Assembly (NCBI GenBank): GCA_030068075.1
Contig: CM057826.1
Coordinates: 97,267,804 to 97,331,803, forward strand
Source: Paguma larvata
Lineage: Eukaryota; Chordata; Mammalia; Carnivora; Viverridae
Length of the DNA stretch: 64,000 bases
Direction of reading: 5' to 3'
The number at the start of each line of letters is the position of its first letter. Position 1 is the stretch's first letter. Shown here piece after piece: positions 22,781-34,713 of this stretch. Both the position numbers and the translations under genes were made by a program. Below the pieces are notes generated by a model. The model was not told the origin of the DNA. It did not search any database and was given only the letters and a program-made list of their open reading frames with translations.

Positions 22781-22996
22781 AGAAACAGTGTCAGAGGGGC
22801 ACCTGGGTGGTTCAGTTGGTTGGGCGGCTGACTTCGGCTCGGGTCATGATCTCATGGTCTGTGAGTTCGAGCCCCATGTCGGGCTCTGTGCTGAAAGCTC
22901 GGAGCCTGGAGCCTGCTTTGGATTCTGTGTCTCCCTCTCTCTCTGCCCTTCTCCTGCTCACATTCTGTCTCTATGTCTCAAAAATAAATAAACATT

Positions 22997-23034
<38 letters not shown>

Positions 23035-23045
23035 ACAGTGTCAGA
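22781..23045 (+). mobile_element. Young felid CanSINE nested in the LTR (second)
   Basis: Complete SINE at about 22796-23030, containing 'gtgagttcgagccccatgtc' and the 'ggagcctggagcctgcttt' segment of the younger subtype, with a pure A tail of over 20. A perfect 15-bp target duplication 'agaaacagtgtcaga' flanks it (22781-22795 and 23031-23045). Confidence 0.97.
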
Positions 23046-23110
23046 AACTGTAGAGGAAAACCAAATACACATATTTCTTATTATATACCACAAAATCACA
23101 CATATTTAGA

Positions 23111-24599
23111 AACAAAAGGAAAAATCTCTGTAAAATAAAAACAGCAAATGTTTGGAAAGTTAAAGTCATGGGACATGTGGAAACTAGGTCCTGTCAGAGT
23201 TCGTTTGGCAATGGGGGCCGTGTGAACGCTGCATCATGGTGGACCAGGTTTTTGGAGTTAGGCAGGGTGCTGGGACAACACCTCTAACCAGAAAGCTGGT
23301 GCTGAAATAGCTGTGTCTGACCCCCACCCCCAGTAATGACTAGAAATGTCCCACTTACACAGAGACCCCCATACTGAAACTAGAGTCTCTGTCAGCCTTC
23401 AGAGCTACTATGCCACAGGGCTCAACCCTTACAGTCCAAGGACCCAAGGCCACTCAGTTCCCAGGTAGCCCTAAGGTTCATGTCATTCTCAAGGTAAGCC
23501 CCAGTGATCTGGCTGTTAACTAGGCCCGAGGTCTTCAGATTTCTTTATCTATATAATCCCCCTCCTGCCCCCGCTCCCTCCACCCCCCCCATTATTTGAG
23601 CATACAGTTCTAAATATCTGTTTGTCTGATTGTTTACGAATTCTACACACAAGTGATATTCATTATAAAATATACACAGAAGAAAATTTTTAAAAGGATG
23701 AGAAAAATGTAGTGAAACATACTTCAAGGTTTTCTACTAATTATGATGGTCCCATTCCATCAAGAACTGATAACAGCTGTTACTACTTGAGGTTGTCATC
23801 ATTGACATCGGGTATAAATCTATATTTCCAAATCCTTCTAGATAGTGTTTAGTATTTTTGGCAGGCTTCTTTGCAGATCTGATTACACTATCACTGTTTT
23901 TACTTTGTAATATGGTTGAAGGAATAGGAAAAATGTCAGCTGTGTTGTTTTCTTGTTCTTTGCTTCAGTTTGGACTATTAATATCCTATTCAATTTGTAA
24001 TTTTTTTGGCAGGCATCCTTTGAAGCCAAATGTCCAAATTATTAGTTGGCAACATACAAGCTGCATTAGGTTGTAATACACTGAGAGCCAGGGAAGGAGT
24101 GATGGTGTAAGGGTCACCCTTTTCCCAGCTTTCCCTCAGGATAACTCCAGCTCTGTTTGAACTGTGACCATCTTCCATGTGGAATAAGTGAGGGCATCAG
24201 TGTCATAAGATCTATTAAGTGTTGATAAATCTAAATTTTTGATGGGCAGGACAAATATGAATAGCTTTGGGAGTTCTGTGCCCTCTTCTTTAGAGACCAG
24301 TAAGTTGTATTTTTCATTTGCTAACTCAAGCAAATGATTATTGTAGATTCTAGCAAGGGTATGAACAGTCATTTAAAGGGGCATTTATTTCACCTTTAAC
24401 TAAGGCCTCTCTATCTCTAACATATGCCATTTCCATATGCCATTTCAGATATCTTGCCCAGTAGCTGACAGAGGTTTAAGAGAATTCAATTTTATCTCAG
24501 CAGAGGGCGTCCCTTCCTTCCAGGAATGTGATGAGCCCTTAGCAACAAGAGGCTATCTGAAGACCTGGGACTTAAGAGGTCGTAAGAGCAGTCTCTTTG
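23111..24599. other. No gene seen
   Basis: Mixed intergenic sequence with a C-rich run at about 23565-23590. A paired 'ttttggcaggc' word (23858 and 24004) lies in AT-rich DNA. Translations are short and unrecognised. Confidence 0.45.
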
Positions 24600-24755
24600 T
24601 CTATGAGAGCTGAATGAAGCTCATTCTTTATCCATCTTAATAGCCTCAATTCCTGGGAGGACTAAGATCCTGAGAACTGCTCAGGATTCCATGGTTAGCT
24701 GATGACTAAGCCAGCACCTGAATTCAGGCCTCCTACCCTCAGCCCAAGGCACTCT
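24600..24755 (-). repeat. Probable MIR fragment
   Basis: 'cctcaattcctgggaggact', 'ccatggttagctgatgac' and 'ctgaattcaggcctcctacc' fit reversed MIR weakly. Confidence 0.4.
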
Positions 24756-25142
24756 CATATTCCTCACAGCCCTCATACACGCACTTGTTTTTGGTTTTTA
24801 ATCTATCATCTTATTTCAAGATTTCAATATATCCTACGTCTTCAATAATTCTTTTACTTCTGTTTTCTGACTCCCTTTGAATTGACTAAGATTTGTTTAT
24901 CATTAGTTTTTCCCCTTTACTATTTTGGAAGATTTACACTACCTCTTTTTTTTAGTGGTTAGCTTAAAAACTTTTTTGGTTGCTATTTATTTATTATAGT
25001 TTTAACCTTGCATTGTTAAACTTATTCAATTTTTTCCTGCACCTCAGACTTTCTATCTGGATTTTATTTTATCCTGAAATAGATATTTTAGAATTTCCCA
25101 AATTTTCTCATTTAAAAAAAGTCTTTATTAATCTTTGTTACT

Positions 25143-25275
25143 GATATATATATATACATATATATATATATGTATATATAATCAACATATATTCTATAAC
25201 TCTACATTTATCAGTATATAATTGATAAATACATTCTACATATATCAATATATAATTCTAGACATATATATATAG
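25143..25275. repeat. (TA)n-rich tract
   Basis: Imperfect TA runs with CATATA interruptions over about 130 bp. It is likely to be unstable and length-variable. Confidence 0.9.
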
Positions 25276-25339
25276 GGAAAAGAATTCTAAGCAGGCAATT
25301 ATTTTCTTTCAGCGGGTTAACAATATCATTTACTCTCTT

Positions 25340-25530
25340 CTGACTTCCATAATTTTTTTAAAAAATGTTTTTATTTTTGTTTTTGAGAGAGAGAGAGGAT
25401 CCGAAGCCGTCTCTGAACTGTCAGCAGAGAGCCCGATGTGGAGCTCAAACCCACAAAGTGTCAGAACATGACCTGAGCCAAAGAAGGACACTTAATGGAC
25501 TGAGCCACTCAGGTGCCCCCTGACTTCCAT
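25340..25530 (-). mobile_element. CanSINE inserted in old L1
   Basis: Reverse-oriented SINE (about 25351-25519) lacking most of the GA block. The 11-mer 'ctgacttccat' flanks it (25340-25350 and 25520-25530). Confidence 0.93.
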
Positions 25531-26230
25531 TATTGATTTTAGAATTCAGCTGTCAATTTATGTTTTTGAAGGCAATATATCATTTTCCTTATGGCTGCTT
25601 TTATTATATAGAGACAGTTCAGGATTTTTTTGGCTTTCCGTGTTTTTACTACAATGTGTCTGGAAGTGCTGTGTAAATATACTGTGTAGAATCTATTAGG
25701 TTTCTTGAATTTATGGAAAGATGTCTCTCATTAGTTCTGAATATTCTCAGCTGTTTTAAAACATTACGTTTCACTCCCTCTCTTCTTTAAACATAGCCTT
25801 CAAACAAGAGTTTATTTTCTTCTTTAAACAAAGCAAGGTGGTTTTATAGTTTATGGCTTATAGTTCCAACAGACATTATCTCCAGTGCTTAAGGGCCTAT
25901 TTGAGTTGTCTGTTTTTCTGCTGGTTCTTGCTCAATGTGTTTTATTTTCCCATAATTACTGGTGATTTTTGACAGTGTGTTGGACACTGTATTTTAAAAA
26001 TTATTTGTAAAAGTAATTTGAAGTTTAGCACGATAGTATCTTCTTCCAAAAAAGATTTTAATTTGTCTTTGCCAGACACCTGAGGTGCTTTCAGTCTAGA
26101 TCCAACTCAAACCATGTTCAAGACTTGAGGTTTCCTAGACCACCCACATGGCATAAAGGCAGAAGGAAATTGTTTGCAGGGAAAGGTTTACTCATGATTC
26201 AGCTTATCTGAAGCTGTAACTCTTTGGGGT

Positions 26231-26899
26231 CGCAGGTTAAAGAGAAGGTGGTTTACTAGAACCCCCACCTCTGGTAGGTTATAGGTCTCTCTTTTTGCCT
26301 CCAGCCCCAGGAATTTGTTGGAAGTATAGCTCAGTTTTGCAGCTGTGTCTTCAGGACTGGCAAATGCATAGCAGGCAAAGTCAGATTTGAGTATCAGTTC
26401 TATTATCTGGTTCTCCTCTTTTAGATTTTGGCTTTTAAATGCCTCACTACCTAGTTGACATTTCAATGCTTTTAAGAAGATATTTTTCATTTTCATCTAA
26501 TTCTTTTTTTTTTTTTAACGGGAAGGTTGGTCAAAACTTCCCAGTCATCAGTTACTGGGGTTAGCAGTTATAACTGATCTAGTCATCAGTGGAAAGGAAA
26601 TTTTTCATAGTCTTTTATTTTTACTTGTGTTTATCAGTTTGTTAGTTCCTAAAAAGCATTTTGCATATGCCAAGAATGTAATTTATCCTACAGAACCAAA
26701 ATTATTATGTAGCACTCATCAAACCCTTTCAAAGAACCTCATCTGGTGTAATATGAAATAGTTCATAAGAAATTTTAACATCATGACTACTTCTGGCCCC
26801 TGGACTTTAGCATGATAAACTTGTGTCCCACCAACTTGTAAAAATATCACGGAAGATCCAGTGATCATATATGACATACATACATAACATATCCTATGT
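26231..26899. other. No gene seen
   Basis: Unassigned AT-rich sequence, possibly still old L1. The 102-codon antisense frame at 26188-26496 has no domain. A poly-T run lies at 26505-26516. Confidence 0.4.
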
Positions 26900-27110
26900 G
26901 GCACTTGCTCTTCCCGCTGAGTAACAGCCTTCATTCCTTCCTTTGCTTCTTTCAGATGTTTCTCTATCCTCACCTTTTCACTGAGGCCTTCCCTAAACAT
27001 CCTATTTGAAATTGTAAACTCTGCCTCTTTCCCACACTCCTTAATCTCCCTCTGTTCTTTTCTTTTCTCCATCTTCCTCAATTTTATGTAATATATATTA
27101 TATATTATAT
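26900..27110 (+). repeat. L2 LINE fragment
   Basis: 'cttttcactgaggccttccc' then 'taaacatcctatttgaaatt' is forward L2. A short TATATATTATATAT tail follows. Confidence 0.75.
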
Positions 27111-27129
27111 ATCTTGGCTCTATTTATGA

Positions 27130-27255
27130 CTGCCTTTCCAATCTTGACACATCTGTTTAGCCTCTCAATTCCCTGGTTTTTCTAGATATAAAATAGGACC
27201 AAGAAAAATACCTCACCATTCTTCATATAGCTGTTTCACAGATATATGTGGTAAA
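27130..27255 (+). repeat. MIR fragment
   Basis: 'tttagcctctcaattccctg', 'taaaataggaccaagaaaaa' and 'acctcaccattcttcatat' are in MIR order. Confidence 0.6.
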
Positions 27256-27279
27256 AGATCAGGAAGAGATTCTAAAAAA

Positions 27280-27830
27280 AAAATGATTTTTTAAAGAAAA
27301 GAACGAAATAAAAATTCTAGAACTGAAAATTACAACACTGAAAAGAATTTACTGGTTGGACTTAACAGTAAAATAGAGAGAGTAGAAAAAAAAATCAGTG
27401 AATTTTAAAACGGTTCAAAAAATAGTAGAAATGAAGAACAGAGAGAAGAGAGATTGAAAAAATGAGCAAATCTTCAGAGACCTGTGGACATTATCAAAAG
27501 GTCTAATATATGTGCAATTGGAGCCAATGAAGCAGGAAAGAGTAAAAAGTAGAAGCAAAGAATATTTGAAAAAAGAATAGATGGAAATCTCCAAATTAGG
27601 AGAAGGACTTAAATTTACAGATTTAGAAAGGAAAGCAAACCCACAGAGCACAGATTTAAGTGTGTGCTGCGCATGCACACACACACACAAACACACACAC
27701 ACACTCAGGGATATTGGTGTTAAACCACTAAAAATGAAATCTGAAGAGAAAAAATCTTGAAAGAACCAAAGAACTTTTAAAAACACATTCCACACCAGGT
27801 AAAATACTGCAACCAAAGTTTGGTGACCTT
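27280..27830 (+). mobile_element. Old L1 ORF1 remnant
   Basis: 'aaattctagaactgaaaatt', 'gaagaacagagagaagagag', 'tcttcagagacctgtggaca' (the ORF1 RDLWDNIK region) and 'aagagaaaaaatcttgaaag' are L1 ORF1 sequence in forward order. Stops are frequent. The long minus-strand open frame at 27415-28038 is its antisense shadow. Confidence 0.8.
27674..27706 (+). repeat. (CA)n microsatellite
   Basis: Interrupted CA dinucleotide run inside the L1 ORF1 remnant. Confidence 0.95.
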
Positions 27831-28049
27831 GAAGTACCGGGGAAAATTTTTCCCTGGAGGAGAAATTGCTGCCTTCCACTACATGGTCCTTCAGGTGTGT
27901 CAGGAGCTCACTAACAAGGAGTCTCAAACAAAGTAGAGGTGGGAACATTAACAGCCCTTTATTTCTCTTTTTGTTTGGGGGGAAACAAAATGATATAGGC
28001 TCTCTGAAGACAGAAAGATTTTGACACAAATAACTCAAAAATCAGGGAA

Positions 28050-29589
28050 AGAGAGAAGTGAGATCCTCATGGTAAACTTGAGAATGGCCTGACCAGAAAG
28101 TCTAGTGCTTCTTGGAGCCAGGGGAATTTCTGAAGTGGAATTAGAGGAAAGAAATTGGGGGGAATGGGGAAGCCCCAGAAGATTTTAATTATTTGCTAGC
28201 ATTTGTTTCCTCAGTGTGATTTTCCTCCTTTCTCCAGCACTGTAGTCTAACCCTTCAGGGTGGCCAGGTCTCAGGAGCAAGTGCTTTGAAAAGTAAGAGG
28301 GCAGATTGTTCTTTGCCTTCCCTTTCATGAATAAATCACAGAGTTCTAAGCAGCTGTAGAGAGATCAGTTTTCCAGAGAGGGGTTATCACCTCGTTTTGG
28401 CAGATGTGCCCTCTTTAGTTCATAGAGGAAGATTTTAATGATTGAAAACAAATAAATAAAACTCCTACTGTAAACCAAAAGTTTGCTGCTTCTAATTATA
28501 TTTTCCATGCTAGACTGGAAGTAAGGTTATAGTTTGTTTGTGATGTAAACCTCTTTTCCTCTTTTTGTTCTCTCTTCCCTGGCCACCCACCTGCGACCCT
28601 CCACCATCTTTATGCTTCAGGATCAATAATGCTGAGGGAAGAGAGGAGTATAGAGCAGGGTAGGCAATGGACGAAGGTTGGCTGCCTGACATGGAGACAA
28701 GGACCCAGTGTCAGGTCCCAGGGCTGCACACCAATGGGAAAGGTGCAAGCTCATAGCATCGCGGCAAGTCTTCCAGGCCTGTCTGCAGCTCTTCCTGTAA
28801 GCAGAGGCCTTTTCCTGTGTTTGAACTCACCACCAATGGCTGTCCTACCAAAGGTAAACAGCAGCAGTCTAAGCAAACTACCCTTTTTCCAAAAGAAAGC
28901 TTTTAACTTTTCTTTTGGAGGCAGAAGGGGGTTGTTTGAGGACTGGGTGGAGGAGGACAGGGAGGAGGTGAGACCAGAGGAAACACAAGTGACCCCAAGC
29001 CCTGCCCTGTGTGTTTTTCCTTTCTTTCTTTCTTTTTTTTTTTCTTTTCACCTCCCTCATTATTTTTGGCTGGCTCCTTTGCGCGGGCTGCCTTCTATTC
29101 ATTGACAGCTGCTTTGAACATCAGTCATATCAAGTGATCTGCCAAGCTGTGCGCCTCTGGTCACATCACCCCAAGGCCTCCGTTTTGTCAGCTTCAAAGC
29201 ACTTCACAAGTGGTGACTTGCCTCCTTTGGGGTGAGTGTTAAAAGAAGGGGAAGCCTGGAAAAGCTCAAGACACCTCTGGAATGAAGGCTGGAAGCTTCT
29301 ATCTTGTATTGGGGAAGAAGAAATCAGGATCAAAGAAGCGAGGTGAAGCCTACTTCCAGGCCTTGTGGCCAGTAAGTGGAAAGATGGGGAGCCAGGTCTT
29401 CTCATGTTTAGTCCCAAGGGGTTCTTCCTGGATCTTGCATTTAAACCCTGTTTCCCAAGGAGTCTTAGCTTCCTTAAAGGTGCCTCAGCAATGATGACAT
29501 TTGAGAGAGGATGGGGGAAGGAAGGGCTAAGGTGAATGCCTAATGGATGGTATGCCACTCTCCTCTCCAATGGACCTTCTTCTCTTCGA
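28050..29589. other. Repeat-poor block; no gene, possible regulatory DNA
   Basis: Little repeat sequence is visible. 29020-29230 contains 'tgacagctgctttgaacatc' (a TGACAG site beside an E-box CAGCTG) and 'tcatatcaagtgatctgcca'. That resembles conserved noncoding DNA rather than an exon. A 158-codon plus frame (28629-29105) is open but ends in a polypyrimidine run and has no domain. Confidence 0.35.
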
Positions 29590-29690
29590 GCTCATTCATT
29601 CATTCACTCATTCATTCAACAAATGTCCACTGAGCAATTTCCATGTGCCAGGTAACTTCCAGAAACTAGAGATACAACAATGAATCAGCA
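29590..29690 (-). repeat. L2 3' end, reverse orientation
   Basis: (TTCA)n start 'ctcattcattcattcact', then 'caacaaatgtccactgagca' and 'ccatgtgccaggtaact'. Confidence 0.85.
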
Positions 29691-30294
29691 AAGTCTGGGT
29701 TTCCATGAAATTAATAATTTGTCATCTGTACTAGTTTCTAAGAGTATGTTTTTGATAAAACGGTTGTTAGTTCTTTTTCTTTTTAAAAAAATAAAGGATT
29801 TCCTGTATCTCACTTTCGAAGAATTAACTGATATTCACCAAACACACATGACACTAAGTGCGGATTTGGCCACTATGCACAACAAATTAGCTGCTCATCT
29901 TCGAACCCCTGGCAGTTTGAAACTTATCCAAAAAAAAAAAAAAAAAGACACCTAAAAAGAGAACTTGCCCCAGACAGTATTGTCTCCACTCACTGGCAAA
30001 TGTAGGAGAGAAATATAGAGACAAAGGGAGGTACAGGTGGTTAACTGAACTCTCATTGTCTGTTATACCCATAGCAGGGGTCACTAGGACATTCTCCGCT
30101 CAGGTATCCCAGGAAGAATTCAGTAAGTATGTGAATACTTTAAAAACTGATCCTCTTTGTTTGGTGGCAGTGGAAGTGGTTGGAGCAGTTAGCCTTGTGG
30201 AGTTTCAGGGTCAAACTGTGATTCCCATCTGGGATTTTTGGTTTGAAAATTTGAGGTCAAAAGTAAACTAGCAGCCACTCTGTTGTTAATATAT

Positions 30295-30720
30295 TAATTA
30301 TCTTTCAGAGTGTAACAAATTTCCCCCAAACCTAGTGGTTTAAAAACATTTATTACCTCACAGATTCTATGGGTGAGGCATTCAGGAAGAGCTGAGCTGG
30401 GTGATTTGGCTCAGGAGCTATCAGGAGACTCTCATTGGAATGTGGCATCTGAAGGCTTGATTGGGCTGGATGGCCCATTGCCAAAATGGTACGGGCACAG
30501 GGCTGTCAGAGGAGGCCTCAGTTTCTCTTAATGTGGCCCTTTCCAAAGGTTACATAAGTGTCCTAATGACGGGACAGCTGGCCTGCTTCCCTCAGAGAAA
30601 GCAATCTAAGAGAGAGCGAATGAGGAGGAAAACTCAGTGCCTTTTATGACCGATCTCTCATGTCCCTCCCCAGCACATCTGCCCTATTCTATTTTCAGAA
30701 ACAAATCACTAAGTCTAAGT
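30295..30720 (+). mobile_element. MaLR (MLT1-like) LTR
   Basis: The order 'gtaacaaatttcccccaaac', 'agtggtttaaaaacatttat', 'tgagctgggtgatttggct', 'gggctggatggccca' and 'aaacaaatcactaagtc' recalls the MLT1 group of nonautonomous LTRs. It has no internal sequence. Confidence 0.65.
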
Positions 30721-31910
30721 GATGAGATCTCAAAGGATGGACAATTAGTTCCCATCTTCTCTTAAAGAGAGGAATATCAAAGACTTTATAGACATAATTT
30801 AAAACCATCAAATTTAGGTTCCTTTTGCATATAAAATTTAATTTTTCTTGTAGAATCTTAAATCACATTTTATGTGATTTTATATATATTTTAAAAGCAA
30901 AACCACCATATCATTATCAACCCCCTCAAATTAATAATTCCTTAATATCTCTTAAAAGCAATGTTTTCAATTCTAAAATCTTAAATTAAGAGATTCTACA
31001 TCAAAATTCATATTTCTTACTTTTTATCATTTATATTATTATTATTATTGATAATCCAAGTCACATTAGGCCTATGTTCTCACATCGTCACAAACCACCT
31101 TAGATGGGACATGGACCCTCTGATTTGCCATGCTCCCCACTATACCCTCTTGTATTACGCATGGGGAACTGATTTGTGTTACCTGCTTGGTTAGTTTAAT
31201 ATTTGGGTTTACCATTGATCTAGGTCCAAGAAGGCTAAAAGCTGTAGCAATGGGGTTGAGGAAAGGAACATGTGTGAGCTGAATCCCAGAAGGTCATGAA
31301 ATGAGACAGATGGTAGGTTTTCTTAGAGTAGTAGCAATCTTGGGTCTCACCCATGTAGGGTTGTAGAGATGACAAGGGTCACTAGAGATTAACTAGGCAT
31401 TAGTTAATATGGTCTTGGAAGATTTGGTGGACATTTCTGCACAGAACTTGGCACTGAGGGCCTAGAGCCTTGAGCAGAATCGGCCACCGCTGAGTGGACC
31501 ATGAATCAGCCAACGTATACCAAGTCTCAGTGCCGTTCCTATCACTATTAAAGTTACAGTCTAAGGTGGGGCCTGAGAGCCGTGAAAAATGATGATACAG
31601 AATTGCTAGCCAGCGATATCATGGAGAGGGTGCCCTCATCATATTTAATTTAATTTATAAATATAAAGAAAGTTATTTCTTGTCCCTTGCATGCCACAGC
31701 CACATACAATCCTAGGATGTTTGGAGAGAGCTTGTAAGTGGAGAAAAAGGTCTTTGTGACCACTTTGCAGGCAGACCAAAATGATGAGCTCCACTAGATT
31801 GTGGAAATGAATACTGAAGGAGAATGCTTGCCCACCTCTAGCAAGATAATGAATCTGCAGGTGTTTTTGTTTTTGTTTTTTAACACAACTACTGCCATTC
31901 TGTAAGTTAA
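30721..31910. other. No gene seen
   Basis: AT-rich then mixed sequence, with a short ATT repeat at about 31035-31050. No supported feature. Confidence 0.45.
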
Positions 31911-32140
31911 AAAATGCTCATTTGTGGGCACTGGGTGGCTAAGTTGGTTGAGTGTCCAACTCTTTGTTTTGGCTCAGGTCATGATCTCAGGGTTGTGAGA
32001 TTGAGCTAAACAATGGCCTCCGTGCTGAACATGGATACCTGCTTAAGATTTTCTTTCTTTCTTTCTTCCCTTCCCCTGCACATGTGCTCTATTGCTCTCT
32101 TTCTCTCTTTAAAATAAAATGTTTTAAAAATGCCCATTTG
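31911..32140 (+). mobile_element. CanSINE with target duplication
   Basis: Diverged SINE (about 31925-32126) with a CTTT-rich block. A 14-bp duplication with one mismatch flanks it (31911-31924 and 32127-32140, 'aaaatgc-catttg'). Confidence 0.92.
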
Positions 32141-32501
32141 CTTGTATCAGATATTGAGAGCTCAGAATGCATGTTCCCTTAGAAAGCATATGTTCCTTGG
32201 TGATTAATTCCACAGGCCAGTCCTTAAGACCCATAGTATGCTGAAATTGAATCATAATGCTATGAATCTACCATATATAACAGACTTTCCTTAGAAAATT
32301 CCAGCCTGGGTTCTAACATGGAATACCTAGAGCACATTTACCTCAACCCTAGTAGTTCAAACACTGAGTTCTACTCCATCCCACAAACTCACCACTCTTG
32401 GGCCAGGTCTGAGGATGCCACTAGTTTTCAATAATGGCACTGGTTGTATGCTAGAGGAAAAGGAACTCCGTTGAGTGAATGTTAAGAAATTTAGGCATGG
32501 G

Positions 32502-32692
32502 GGATGCCTGGGTGGCTCAGTGGGTTGAGCTTCTGATTCTTGATTTCAGCTGAGGTCATGATCCCAAGATCATGGGATCAAGCCAAGCCCCGTGTCAGAC
32601 TTTACCCTGAGCATGAATCCTGCTTAGGATTCTCTCTCTCTATCTTTCTCTCTCTCTCCCCCCACCCCAGTCTCTCTAAAAGTAAAAAAAAA
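32502..32692 (+). mobile_element. CanSINE
   Basis: Head 'gatgcctgggtggctcag', CT-rich block and an A-rich tail. Similar flanking words ('taggcatgg' and 'taggcacatgg') suggest a decayed target duplication. Confidence 0.9.
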
Positions 32693-32982
32693 ATAGGCAC
32701 ATGGATACACCTTAGGACAGTGACAGCAAGACAGACAGGAGGCTGAGGTGGAGCAGGGAAGGGAAGTACTCAGCTTTGGAGGCTCTGGATATTGAGGATG
32801 GGGGTAGGGATGTGATAGAAGGTGTTGAATTCAAAGGAATGAATCTTTCACAATCCAGCTGTTTTTGTGCCAGGCATTGCCAATATTCATTTTCCAACAT
32901 ATTCTTTTCTTACAACATATCAAGATAGCTCTCAAATGTTATCATCCCATGAACTCTCTAGGCATCAACACATCCAATGCAT

Positions 32983-33216
32983 CTCCTGATAAACCTTTTT
33001 TTTAATGTTTATTTATTTTTGAGAAAGAAAAAGACAGAGTGTGAGCATGAGAGGGTTACAGAGAGAGACATACACAGGATCTGAAGCAGCTCAAGCCTCT
33101 GACCTGTAAGCACAGAGCCTGACGTGGAGCTTGTACTCACGATCCGTGAGATCATGACCTGAGCCAAAGTCAGAGGCTTAACCAACTGAGCCACCCAAGC
33201 CCCCCTCCTGATAAAC
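32983..33216 (-). mobile_element. CanSINE with target duplication
   Basis: Reverse-oriented SINE (32995-33204). A perfect 12-mer 'ctcctgataaac' flanks it (32983-32994 and 33205-33216). Confidence 0.95.
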
Positions 33217-33730
33217 TCTTCATGGCATGATCAGGTTTACACTAGACTTTACAACTGTTCATCTGCTTTCACTCTTGCCCCTCTAAAATCCATGCTTAGC
33301 ACTGTCATCAAACTAGGATTTCTGAATACAAAACTGAGTATGTCACTCCTCCATGTAAAATCTTCAATGATTTCCCATCCATCTTAGCATCAATCTCAGA
33401 ATCTGAACTCAGACTACCAGGCTTCTCTTTGCATACACTGCCATCGCCCCATCTTTGCCTGACACACACCTGCTCAATTTTCATGTCACATTTTTTTATT
33501 TTTTGGGTCATTTTCTTAGAAGAACCTTCCCTGACCTTTTGTCCAGGTTTAGTACCTGATTTTAAGCTCTCCTAACTTCTATATTTCCTCTTCAGAGAAC
33601 TGACTACCACTGTATTTATATATTCAGGTACAATTTGTTCAATTGGTTTGATAGGTCTCTCCTCTACCAGGCAGTAATATCGAGAAGCACATTAACCATG
33701 CCTAGCATGGGGCTTACTGATTCCTAAGAC
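33217..33730 (+). repeat. L2 LINE ORF end and 3' region
   Basis: 'gtatgtcactcctccatgta' and 'atgatttcccatccatctta' match the late L2 coding region. 'aaccttccctgacctttt' and the 'gaagcacattaaccatgcc' end match its 3' region. All reading frames are broken. Confidence 0.75.
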
Positions 33731-33879
33731 ATGCTCACAAAATGACTTCAGAAGAAGCCTCTGTGCTCTGCACTTTTACCTTTTATGTGATAAAATGTGT
33801 TATTTTCTAATACGAAGGACTTTTCATTGAGTTGTTACTATGTGGCAGGAAGTGTCTGCTTAGAGGACAGGGAAAGTTA

Positions 33880-34110
33880 GCTTTGTGGTAAAAAGAATTA
33901 GGGGTCTAGGCCAGAAGTCCCAAGGTTTGGAATCTTACTAATTATGTGGTACTGGGGGGAGTAGATTTCTCCCTGCCTCAGTTTTCCTCATCTACAAAAA
34001 AAGAGGGAAAGGACAATAATGGCACGATAAAGTTGTGACATGTAGTGTGTTTAGAAGGGTGCCTGGTGCATGGTAAGTATGTGAAAGACCTTAACCATTC
34101 TTGTGTACTC
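33880..34110 (+). repeat. MIR
   Basis: 'cctgcctcagttttcctcat', 'aggacaataatggcac' and 'gtgcctggtgcatggtaagt' are in MIR forward order. Confidence 0.8.
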
Positions 34111-34372
34111 CTAACACTATGGAAACTAGGAATTATGTTCTTATACCCATTTGTCAAATGGAGGGAACTAGATGCATAACAAAAGACTTTCTTTAATAAC
34201 TTGTTTAAATAATCTTTCAAATAATTTTTGCATGCTGAGAAAAAAACTAAAAAGGAAAAAAGAAATGAATATTCTCACATTTTGAGAGTTGAGACTTGGA
34301 GAATTCAGAGAGGGACTTGGCAAGACAGAGTATAAAGCAAAGGACCAAAGGAAGTTTGAAAGCAATTTCAGG

Positions 34373-34478
34373 GGGCACCTGGGTGGCTCAGTTGGTCTGA
34401 CTCTTGATCTGTGCTCAGGTCATGATCTCCTGGGTACGTGGGTTCAAGCCCTGCACTGGGTGCTGTCTTCTGCACATT
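34373..34478 (+). mobile_element. Truncated CanSINE
   Basis: Head 'ggcacctgggtggctcag' and box-B-like 'gggttcaagccc' are present, but the sequence stops at 'gctgtcttctgcac' with no CT block or A tail. Confidence 0.88.
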
Positions 34479-34713
34479 GATATGATGAACTGAACCTTAG
34501 CATGTCCATGAGAAGCTCAGAGGGGCAGAGCAGAGCCACTTTCCATAGAATGTAGATGTGAGAGGAGAAGTCGATGGAGCCTGCCTCAGTACAGCATCTC
34601 CAGGCTGCAGGAGGAAGTCAGATATGTGGCTCCCAAGCCTTTCCAAAGCTGCTTAGGAACTCTACCAGTATCTCCAATGGTATCACATCCTCAAACAGAA
34701 TCTATCTGAGTTT

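Larger units (their letters stand above)
21895..23110 (+). mobile_element. Solitary ERV-type LTR with two nested SINEs
   Basis: About 780 bp of LTR-like sequence remains when the SINEs are removed. It includes 'tagagtcagttcccacaggg', 'aatttcctagagtgattcac', 'gcatgattgattaaatca', 'aagtcacctcattaacgt' and 'aaattccaagggttttag'. I recall this pattern from old ERVL-class LTRs, but the exact name is uncertain. No internal viral genes are present. Confidence 0.65.
24840..26230. mobile_element. Old L1 5'-region fragment
   Basis: Phrases match the long AT-rich 5' segment of old mammalian L1s: 'gacttccat' before a 'tgatttt' region, 'ttattatatagaga', 'ctacaatgtgtctggaagtg', 'ttgaatttatggaaagatgt', 'gacagtgtgttggacactgt'. 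It is interrupted by a (TA)n tract and a SINE. Strand is not assigned. Confidence 0.55.

Noticed and set aside
22805..22875. tRNA gene-like boxes in SINE heads (also at about 6620, 16140, 44680, 61430)
   Set aside because: A- and B-box-like words belong to the tRNA-derived SINE head; no complete cloverleaf or anticodon arm is kept.
21895..23110. Endogenous retrovirus provirus
   Set aside because: Only one LTR-like segment with nested SINEs is present; no gag, pol or env region and no second LTR.
27415..28038. 207-codon minus-strand frame, the longest in the window
   Set aside because: About two thirds lies antisense to an old L1 ORF1 remnant and a CA repeat; AT-rich, with no domain or splice context.
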